Positions 5,563 through 10,437 of a DNA stretch of 10,437 nucleotides are shown here, piece by piece. Every line of letters starts with the position of its first letter. Position 1 is the first letter of the stretch. Source of the stretch: DATKLX01 sp035542155 (GTDB lineage: Bacteria; Chloroflexota; Anaerolineae; Anaerolineales; Anaerolineaceae); contig DATKLX010000068.1 of NCBI GenBank assembly GCA_035542155.1, forward strand, positions 1-10,437, read 5' to 3'. Below the pieces are notes generated by a model that was not told where the DNA came from, did no database searches, and saw nothing but the letters and a program-made list of their open reading frames with translations. Position numbers and translations under genes: made by a program.

Positions 5563-6317
5563 CTGGCGCGCGCCTCGCGGATCAGGCTGCCGGCCACAGC
5601 GTCGAGCATGCCCCGCAGGCTGAGCTGGACAGTCCTTGGATTGGAGGGCGGGACCCAGCCGGTGGGGAGCACCTGGTCGGCGAGGACCAGCGCCGCCGCG
5701 ACCTGCACGCCGAGGGCCTGTCCGACGCTGAACAGGGCGGCGGTCTCCATGTCCACCGCGCAAACCCCCTCGTTTTGCCAGGCCTCGATCTCGGTGGGCA
5801 TCTCGCGGAAGGGGGTGTCTGTGGTCCAGGCCGCGCCAGAGCGGATGACCCTGCCGCTGGCAACCAGGTTATTCTGCAGGAAGGCGGTGATCTCCCCATC
5901 GGCCTCGGCCCAGCGACCCTCGGGCAAGTAATGACGGGAGACGCCCTCGTCCCGCGCGGCGCGGTTGACTACCAGCCATTCGCCGGCCTGGGCCTGGGGC
6001 TGGATGCTCCCCGCCAGGCCAAGGGAGATGAAGCGCTTCACCCCGAAGGCAACCAGCTCCTCGACCATGATCACCGCTGCCGGGCTGCCCAGGCCAAAAT
6101 TCCCCGCCACGCCGACCTTCTCCCCGCCGATGCGGACCAGGCACAGCTCGCCGAAGAAGTCCTTCACCCGCCGCACGATGAAGCTGCGCCGGGCGTAATC
6201 CATCAGGCTGGGCTGGTAGCAAAGGATGACGGTCTGGGGAGGATTGACTTTGGGCGGCTTGCCCCGCCAGCGCAACTTCAGGTCGTCAGCGGCGGAAAAG
6301 ACAGGCATTTCTTTCAT
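5559..6317 (-). CDS. Nucleoside phosphorylase (PNP/UDP family)
   Basis: This 252-residue protein fits the PNP_UDP_1 family, which cleaves a nucleoside with phosphate to give a free base and (deoxy)ribose 1-phosphate in the cytoplasm. Visible motifs are 'VAGNFGLGSPAAVIMVEEL' (70-88), 'FISLGLAGSIQP' (95-106), a 'RDEGVSRHYLP' segment (122-132) typical of uridine-phosphorylase-like members, and 'AVDMETAALFSVGQALGV' (187-204), where the M-E-T pair is the ribose-binding signature. Length is normal for the family. The ATG at 6315-6317 is the first possible start, because an in-frame TAA lies two codons upstream. The ribosome binding site (GGGG, 9 nt away) is weak. It is the first gene of a two-gene unit with the glycosyltransferase. 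Substrate (uridine, purine nucleoside or another) cannot be fixed from sequence alone. Pairing with a glycosyltransferase is unusual. Confidence 0.9.
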   Translation of the reverse strand: MKEMPVFSAADDLKLRWRGKPPKVNPPQTVILCYQPSLMDYARRSFIVRRVKDFFGELCLVRIGGEKVGVAGNFGLGSPAAVIMVEELVAFGVKRFISLGLAGSIQPQAQAGEWLVVNRAARDEGVSRHYLPEGRWAEADGEITAFLQNNLVASGRVIRSGAAWTTDTPFREMPTEIEAWQNEGVCAVDMETAALFSVGQALGVQVAAALVLADQVLPTGWVPPSNPRTVQLSLRGMLDAVAGSLIREARAR

Positions 6318-6395
6318 TTCGATTTACCCCGGGTCATGAGCCAGAACAGGATCGCCTGGAGGCGCTCGCCGAAAACTACCGCCCAGGCTACGCCC

Positions 6396-6404
6396 ATTGT
6401 ACCA
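6396..6404 (-). promoter_or_regulatory. Extended -10 promoter candidate for the phosphorylase gene
   Basis: The minus strand reads TGGTACAAT, an extended -10 element (TGn plus TACAAT, 5 of 6 to consensus). The -35 region has only a poor match (TTCTCC). Transcription would begin near 6389, giving a leader of about 70 nt before the ATG at 6317. Confidence 0.4.
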
Positions 6405-6434
6405 TTGGCCCGCGCCAGGAGAATGGCCCTCCCT

Positions 6435-6548
6435 CTACGAGGGGACGACTGCGGCCTGGCTTATCTCAGCATGTGGTCGCTCTCGCTGAACGTGCCGATC
6501 CTTCTGCGTACTCCCGGCGCGGTTCTGTCTCGCCAGGGGGCGTATTGA
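6435..6548 (+). pseudogene. C-terminal remnant of a polyprenyl-phosphate sugar transferase
   Basis: This frame reads 'LRGDDCGLAYLSMWSL', then 'SLNVPILLRTPGAVLSRQ', then 'GAY' and a stop (TGA 6546-6548). It matches the closing residues of the bacterial sugar transferase family (undecaprenyl-phosphate glycose phosphotransferases, WbaP/WcaJ/CpsE type). These typically end 'YDL.YI.NWSL.LDL.ILLRT...VL.GRGAY'. Those enzymes are 200-500 residues long; here only about 37 residues remain. I find no 'KPG(I/L)TG.WQV' motif upstream in any frame, and no start. The normally conserved Asp in 'LDL' is Asn here. It is a dead gene end, hinting that a capsule or exopolysaccharide locus once extended here. That fits the nearby glycosyltransferase, although the latter is on the opposite strand. 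The identification rests on motif memory. Confidence 0.65.
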
Positions 6549-6557
6549 GAAAAAGAC

Positions 6558-6578
6558 GAGAACCGAGATCCAAGAACC
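6558..6578 (+). repeat. GAGAACC heptamer cluster, copy C
   Basis: Three tandem units are present: GAGAACC, GAGATCC, AAGAACC. They begin 10 nt after the stop of the sugar transferase remnant. This matches the clusters at 169-189 and 543-570. Confidence 0.75.
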
Positions 6579-6602
6579 CTTTCTTTGTTTGAGTTCGTGT
6601 CG

Positions 6603-6650
6603 TACAATCGTGGGGGTGACAATCAAATCGCACGCATCGATTATAAAAAT
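6603..6650 (+). promoter_or_regulatory. Promoter candidates for the SIS/NagA-like operon
   Basis: Two possibilities are visible. TACAAT (6603-6608) would give a leader of about 44 nt but has no good -35. GTGACA (6616-6621) with GATTAT (6639-6644) at 17-nt spacing, or with TATAAA (6642-6647) at 20 nt, would start transcription at about 6651-6655, almost at the ATG at 6659. No Shine-Dalgarno sequence precedes that ATG, which makes a short-leader or leaderless transcript plausible. Confidence 0.35.
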
Positions 6651-6658
6651 CAGCATTT

Positions 6659-7789
6659 ATGAAAACTGGGCCTCCTGAGGCGCTGGAGCACGTTTTCGAA
6701 CGGCAGGCGCATCCGTACCATATGTGGGACGGGATCAACAGCATCCCTGCCGGATTGGAAGATATCCTCGCGCAGCCGGCGGTCGAGGCGATCCATGAGG
6801 CTTCACGTGCGGTGCAGGAAAAGTCGCCGATCCATCTCCTCGGGTGCGGAACCTCTTATTTTGCCGCCGGGGCGATCGCCCTGGCCATCCAGCACATCGC
6901 CGGCCTGCCCGCTTATGCCTGGGAAGCCTACGAATTCCTCGCCTATCCCCCCGTCGCCCTGGAGGGCAGTGCAGTGATCGGCATCTCGCACACCGGTAGC
7001 ACGCCGCCCACAGTCCGCGCCGCCGAAATGGCCCGCTCCCTGGGCGCCTGTACCGTGGCCTACACGGACGCCGCGGAATCAGCGCTGAGCCGGGCCAGCG
7101 AATGGCGCGTTGCCAGTACGCTGGGGGTCGAGCCGGCCCTGCCCAAGACGCGCAGCTATCCGGCTACCCTGCTGCGCGGCTACCTTCAGGCCTGCGAACT
7201 GGCCCGCCTGAGCGGGAAAGAGGCCAGCGGGTGGGAAGCCGCGCTGAGCAAATCGCCATCACTGGCCCGCCAGGTTCTCGCCGGGTGCGAAGCGCAGGCC
7301 AGAGAGCTGGCCGAACGTTGGAACACCCGCCGCAGGATCGTCGTATCGGGCGGCGGCCCGCAGCACGTAACCGCTCAGGAAGGCATGCTCAAGCTGACCG
7401 AGACCGCCCTGGCCACCTCAACCTCCTGGGAGATCGAGGAGGCAGTCCATGGTACCTGGGCCTCCACCACTGAAGACGACCTGGTGATCCTCCTCGCCAT
7501 AGACGGCCCCGGCTACGAAAGCGCCGCCCGCCTGGCCGGGGGAATGAAGACCATCGGCTGCCAGGTCTGGGCGTTGACCGACCGTCCCTGGGAAGGCCAT
7601 GCCGTCGATGCATTGACAGCCCTGCCCGCGGGCGAGCCGGAGCTGTTCATGCCGCTCTACGCCATCCTGCCGATCTACCAGTTCGCCTATTTCCTCGCCC
7701 TGGTCCGCGGCCTCTCTCCAGATGCCATGGGCATGGACAACCCGCGATTCTTCGAAGCGCGCCTGCAAATGCGCTCGACGATTGGATGA
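6659..7789 (+). CDS. Double-SIS-domain sugar-phosphate isomerase/deaminase-like protein
   Basis: This 376-residue protein has two SIS domains like the isomerase half of GlmS and like AgaS/NagB-II/FrlB-type enzymes. The first has 'LLGCGTSYFAAG' (60-71) and the phosphate loop 'SHTGSTPPTV' (110-119). The second has 'VVSGGGPQ' (228-235). 'EGMLKLTE' (241-248) aligns with the GlmS segment carrying catalytic Lys and Glu (here K245, E248), and 'EEAVHGT' (260-266) with the ring-opening His (H264). The C-terminus is 'MDNPRFFEARLQMRSTIG', where GlmS has 'D-x-P-R-N-L-A-K'. The Schiff-base Lys of GlmS is therefore not evident. There is no glutaminase domain, so it cannot make glucosamine 6-phosphate from glutamine. 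The likely substrate is an aminosugar or fructosamine phosphate; the adjacent NagA-like gene suggests glucosamine-6-phosphate deamination or isomerisation. The ATG at 6659 lacks a ribosome binding site; the first 20 residues could be an extension. Confidence 0.85.
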   Translation: MKTGPPEALEHVFERQAHPYHMWDGINSIPAGLEDILAQPAVEAIHEASRAVQEKSPIHLLGCGTSYFAAGAIALAIQHIAGLPAYAWEAYEFLAYPPVALEGSAVIGISHTGSTPPTVRAAEMARSLGACTVAYTDAAESALSRASEWRVASTLGVEPALPKTRSYPATLLRGYLQACELARLSGKEASGWEAALSKSPSLARQVLAGCEAQARELAERWNTRRRIVVSGGGPQHVTAQEGMLKLTETALATSTSWEIEEAVHGTWASTTEDDLVILLAIDGPGYESAARLAGGMKTIGCQVWALTDRPWEGHAVDALTALPAGEPELFMPLYAILPIYQFAYFLALVRGLSPDAMGMDNPRFFEARLQMRSTIG

Positions 7790-7792
7790 ATA

Positions 7793-8956
7793 ATGGATAC
7801 CCTCATCGTCCACGGACAGGTAATCACCCCGGGGATCGTCATCAGCGATGGCTCCCTGGGCATCTCGGATGGGAAGATCCGCGCGATCTATTCCCATTCG
7901 TCCCTGACCGTCCCGCAGGGCGTCGAGGTGATCGACGCGGACGGCCTCTATGTCGGGCCCGGGCTGATCGACACCCACACGCACGGCGGAAACGGCCACG
8001 ATTTTATGAATTGCGGAGAAACGGGCCTGGACGAGATCCTCACCTGGCTTCCCTCCACCGGGGTGACCCGCGTGGTCCCAACTCTGGCGGCAAGCTCACA
8101 CGAAGCCGGCCTGGAGATGATCCGCTGCCTGGTCGAAGCGATGCGCCGCCCATCGCGCGGGGCGAAGATCGTCGGACTGCACCTCGAAGGACCTTTCCTG
8201 AGCTTGGAGAAACGCGGGGACCAACCGGCTGAAGCCGTGCGCCTGCCGGATCTGGCCGAGATGCAGGCATTGATCGCGGCAGGCGAGGGAGCGGTGCGCA
8301 TGGTCACCCTGGCCCCCGAGCTTCCCGGCGCGATCGACCTGGTCCGCTGGCTGGCCGGCGAAGGGGTTCGCGTCAGCGCCGGGAACTCGGCGGCCACCTA
8401 CGAGGAGACCTGCGCTGCGATCGAGGCCGGGCTGAGCCGCGTCACCCACCTGTATAACGCCATGCCGCCCTTCGACCACCGCAGACCAGGCCTGGCCGGC
8501 GCGGCCCTCAGCCGCGCCGAGTTGTGCGCCGAGATTATCCTGGATGGAATCCACGTCCACCCGGCGGCAGCCCACGCCGCGCTGCGCGCCAAGGGCGCCG
8601 ACCGCCTGATCCTGGTCACCAGCGCCACCCAGGCGGCAGGCCGTGGCGATGGCGAGTACACCAGCCCGGATGGACAGAGGATCTTCGTCAAAGACGGCGC
8701 CGCACGCCTGGAGAACGGCAGCCTGGCGGGTAGCATCCTCACCCTGGATCGCGCCGTTGCCAATGCGTGCGCTTTCTTCAACCTGCCCCCCGAGCGCGCC
8801 ATCCAGCTCGCCAGCCGCTCTCCCGCGATCAGTCTCGGCCTGTCCGAACTCGGCGCGCTTCGCCCCGGCTGCACCGCCGATGTGATCCTCTTCGACGCTG
8901 GGATCCACGTCCAGGCAGCCTTTGTCGCCGGGCGGAGAGTCTATCCTTACCGTTAG
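7793..8956 (+). CDS. NagA-like amidohydrolase with altered active site
   Basis: This 387-residue protein is collinear with N-acetylglucosamine-6-phosphate deacetylase (NagA), which converts GlcNAc-6-P to GlcN-6-P and acetate. Preserved features are 'GLIDTHTHGG' (57-66, H62 and H64), 'LHLEGPFLS' with E132, 'VTHLYNAMPPF' with H219, 'DGIHVHPAA' (251-259) and the C-terminal 'LRPGCTADVILFD' (356-368). Two key positions differ. The metal-binding His of 'GH(S/T)NATY' is Asn198 in 'AGNSAATY' (196-203). The catalytic Asp of 'VTDAM.AAG' is Ser276 in 'VTSATQAAG' (275-283). In well-studied NagA enzymes both residues are required. The protein may be inactive as a deacetylase, act on something else, or regulate its partner. 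It starts 3 nt after the SIS gene stop and has no ribosome binding site, suggesting coupling. A symbol is withheld because of the altered site. Confidence 0.85.
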   Translation: MDTLIVHGQVITPGIVISDGSLGISDGKIRAIYSHSSLTVPQGVEVIDADGLYVGPGLIDTHTHGGNGHDFMNCGETGLDEILTWLPSTGVTRVVPTLAASSHEAGLEMIRCLVEAMRRPSRGAKIVGLHLEGPFLSLEKRGDQPAEAVRLPDLAEMQALIAAGEGAVRMVTLAPELPGAIDLVRWLAGEGVRVSAGNSAATYEETCAAIEAGLSRVTHLYNAMPPFDHRRPGLAGAALSRAELCAEIILDGIHVHPAAAHAALRAKGADRLILVTSATQAAGRGDGEYTSPDGQRIFVKDGAARLENGSLAGSILTLDRAVANACAFFNLPPERAIQLASRSPAISLGLSELGALRPGCTADVILFDAGIHVQAAFVAGRRVYPYR

Positions 8957-8970
8957 TATTCAATCTACAA

Positions 8971-9483
8971 TCAGAAATCCTTCAAGAGCACGCTTTCCGG
9001 CCCGCGGTCGATCTCCCATGGGTAAACGATGTGGGCGTCGGTGATCGCGGCGTAATAATCCGGGCGGACTGTGCCAAACAGGTTGCGGTAGGGATTGAAG
9101 TGCATCACGCAGGTAAAAGGCATCCCCCCCGCGCCGGAGACGCGGTTTTTCACCGCGGTGATGGTGCGCCCTGAACCCCACACGTCGTCGATCACCAGGA
9201 TGCGCTTGCCTCGCAGAAGGTTATCCTCGGGGAACTGGAAGAACTGCGGCCAGGCAAGCAGCTTGCGCTTCTCGGCCTCCATCTGGGAGGGGAAATCCAC
9301 CGCCGCGGTAAAGATGTAGTTGATCTTCATCGCCTCGGCCATCATTCCCCCAGGGATGATCCCGCCCCGGGTGATCATCAGCATGGCGTCGAACTCGCCT
9401 TCCAATTGGGGGAGAAGATGATCGATCAGGCGGTCGATTTCATTCCAGGTCAGTATTTCACGGCGCATCGGGTTCGGATTCAT
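8971..9483 (-). CDS. Phosphoribosyltransferase, Gpt/xanthine-type
   Basis: This 170-residue type I PRTase transfers phosphoribose from PRPP to a purine base in the cytoplasm. The PRPP motif 'ILVIDDVWGSGRTI' lies at about 95-108. 'MLMITRGGIIPGGMMAEAM' (34-52) forms the pyrophosphate loop region. The C-terminal 'HIVYPWEIDRG' resembles the base-contacting end of Gpt-like xanthine/guanine enzymes. Length fits. The base (xanthine, guanine or hypoxanthine) is not certain. The ATG at 9481-9483 lies 1 nt after the stop of the membrane protein, with GAGG about 9 nt upstream inside that gene. A second Met at residue 6 lacks a ribosome binding site. Its 3' end meets the NagA-like gene convergently with 14 nt between stops and no visible terminator. 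With the phosphorylase it fits purine salvage, though the two are in separate transcription units. Confidence 0.85.
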   Translation of the reverse strand: MNPNPMRREILTWNEIDRLIDHLLPQLEGEFDAMLMITRGGIIPGGMMAEAMKINYIFTAAVDFPSQMEAEKRKLLAWPQFFQFPEDNLLRGKRILVIDDVWGSGRTITAVKNRVSGAGGMPFTCVMHFNPYRNLFGTVRPDYYAAITDAHIVYPWEIDRGPESVLLKDF

Positions 9484-9484
9484 G

Positions 9485-10384
9485 CTATTGTGCCTCTACG
9501 GATTTGAGATGGGGAGCCAGGGCGGAGGCCAGGGGAGCCGGCGCGCTCACCTCCTGGTCTTGCCCTTCGTGTTGAGCCAGCCCGGCGTCGCGGGCCCAGA
9601 GATACAGGCAGGTACGATATACCGCTCCCGCATACGCGGCGACAACCACGGCAGCGAGGATAAACAGGCTGGTCACCAGGACCCCCGCGCCCAGGCCGCC
9701 GATTACCCCGGCGGCTGCGCCGTTGCTGGCCCGGATCAGGCTCACGGAGAGAAACGTTCCTCCGACGATCCCCACGCCACCCAGGACCAGGTCGATGGCT
9801 GTAGCGACCAACCTCACCCCCACCTGGTGGGCTTCGGGGTTGAGCAGCCGCCCGCGTGAAATCTGGTCGACCCGCGCCAGGACTTCCTTCAAGCCCAGGC
9901 TCTCAATGACCAGGATCGGCAAGGCCACCTCCGCGTCCTCATCCCAGATGGCCGCCTGCGGGTCGCCTGTCCGGGAGCGTTTGCGCGTGATTACAGGCCC
10001 TAACAAGCCGGTGACCAGCTCCGCCCCAGCCAGGCCGAGGATATCCTGCCAGCGGCTGCGGAGCAAGGCGCGGGCGCGGTCCAACCGTCCATCCCCCTCG
10101 GCCAGGTAGCCGAAGGCGAGATAGACGGTCATGGCCGAGAATAAGTAACCCACGGCGACCAAGGCGCAAAAAAGCAGAGCGGCAAAAAAACCGGTCACCA
10201 CCTGGCCGTAGGTGCGCTCACTGAGAAAATACACCGAAAGGGCCATCGGCACGAAACCGATCGGCGTGACAACCAACCCTGCCAGGAGGGTATACAAGGA
10301 AGGTTTCAGCAAATCGGGGTCAGCTCGGGCCATGCGCCAGGCCTCTATCATGAAAGCATAACCCCGTTTAAGGCTCTCAACCAT
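9485..10384 (-). CDS. Polytopic membrane protein, DUF6159-like
   Basis: This 299-residue membrane protein opens with an amphipathic region 'SLKRGYAFMIEAWRMARADPDLL' (4-26). Hydrophobic segments lie at about 28-53, 65-93, 195-215 and 220-262; the longer ones could be pairs, so four to six helices are likely. The soluble middle contains 'EVALPILVIESLGLKEVLAR' (about 150-169). An N-terminal 'kRGw.l...s...l..d' start together with a 'lPv.v.E..g..eal' centre is what I recall of the DUF6159 integral membrane family, whose function is unknown. The C-terminal 40 residues are hydrophilic and Ala/Pro-rich. The ATG at 10382-10384 is preceded by AGGAA about 14 nt away, a poor ribosome binding site, and by a perfect -10 box. 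It is the first gene of a pair with the phosphoribosyltransferase; whether the two act together is unknown. Confidence 0.75.
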   Translation of the reverse strand: MVESLKRGYAFMIEAWRMARADPDLLKPSLYTLLAGLVVTPIGFVPMALSVYFLSERTYGQVVTGFFAALLFCALVAVGYLFSAMTVYLAFGYLAEGDGRLDRARALLRSRWQDILGLAGAELVTGLLGPVITRKRSRTGDPQAAIWDEDAEVALPILVIESLGLKEVLARVDQISRGRLLNPEAHQVGVRLVATAIDLVLGGVGIVGGTFLSVSLIRASNGAAAGVIGGLGAGVLVTSLFILAAVVVAAYAGAVYRTCLYLWARDAGLAQHEGQDQEVSAPAPLASALAPHLKSVEAQ

Positions 10385-10422
10385 GGACGGTGCAATTCCT
10401 ACATTAAGGATTTGGTAGGTTT

Positions 10423-10428
10423 ATTATA
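10423..10428 (-). promoter_or_regulatory. -10 box (TATAAT) for the membrane protein/PRTase operon
   Basis: The minus strand reads TATAAT, a perfect -10 hexamer, 38 nt before the ATG. The -35 hexamer would fall beyond the right edge of the window, so only half of the promoter can be seen. Confidence 0.5.
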
Positions 10429-10437
10429 GCAAAGGAA

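Noticed and set aside
5563..5763. 67-residue N-terminal extension of the glycosyltransferase
   Set aside because: The extension is Arg/Gly/Pro-rich and overlaps the phosphorylase coding sequence. The GT-A fold begins right at 'MNPAIVVSAFNRP', where ATG overlaps the preceding stop.
4474..5931. Long plus-strand ORF of 485 codons
   Set aside because: It is antisense to the glycosyltransferase and phosphorylase, which carry clear family motifs. Its translation is rich in Gly/Arg/Ala/Glu with no recognisable domain, as expected for a shadow in high-GC DNA.
5775..6548. Plus-strand ORF ending in the sugar transferase tail taken as one 257-codon gene
   Set aside because: Only the last ~37 codons resemble a sugar transferase. 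The rest is antisense to the phosphorylase or unrelated intergenic sequence that happens to stay open.

Overview
The window looks like a piece of a GC-rich bacterial chromosome, most likely a Chloroflexota (Anaerolineae-like) genome. This assignment is inferred from three things: a secreted multi-domain protein ending in a short '(Y)F-P-V-I-S-R' tail of the kind I associate with exported Chloroflexota proteins, a small RNA-polymerase-alpha-CTD-like helix-hairpin-helix protein, and weak or absent Shine-Dalgarno sites at several genes. No rRNA, tRNA or CRISPR array is visible, and no taxonomic marker gene is present.

The left part (about 1-4390) is gene-poor and repeat-rich. It holds a small helix-hairpin-helix protein gene (281-463, minus) between two oppositely oriented clusters of a GAGAACC heptamer. 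Next is a 31-residue membrane-peptide gene (654-749, minus) with a textbook ribosome binding site, two leader hairpins and a terminator hairpin. Then come a truncated acetamidase/formamidase remnant (about 941-1135) and a large gene for an exported beta-rich protein with four repeats of about 165 residues and a pre-peptidase-C-terminal-like end domain (1378-3999). That gene is bracketed by two inverted copies of a dispersed, hairpin-rich repeat of about 140-160 bp (1108-1245 and 4112-4270).

The right part (4393-10437) is compact metabolic chromosome with three gene pairs. A nucleoside phosphorylase and a GT-A glycosyltransferase overlap by 4 nt on the minus strand (6317 to 4393). A double-SIS sugar-phosphate protein and a NagA-like protein lie 3 nt apart on the plus strand (6659-8956). 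A polytopic membrane protein and a Gpt-like phosphoribosyltransferase lie 1 nt apart on the minus strand (10384 to 8971). The phosphorylase and phosphoribosyltransferase suggest purine/nucleoside salvage, and the SIS/NagA pair suggests amino-sugar phosphate metabolism. Between the phosphorylase and the SIS gene sits the 3' end of a lost polyprenyl-phosphate sugar transferase gene.

The most notable observation is that the NagA-like protein keeps the NagA fold signatures but appears to lack the catalytic Asp (S in place of D in 'VTDA') and one metal-binding His (N in place of H in 'GH[ST]NA'). Its SIS partner lacks an obvious C-terminal Schiff-base Lys. The pair may therefore not be an ordinary GlcNAc-6-phosphate deacetylase/deaminase module.
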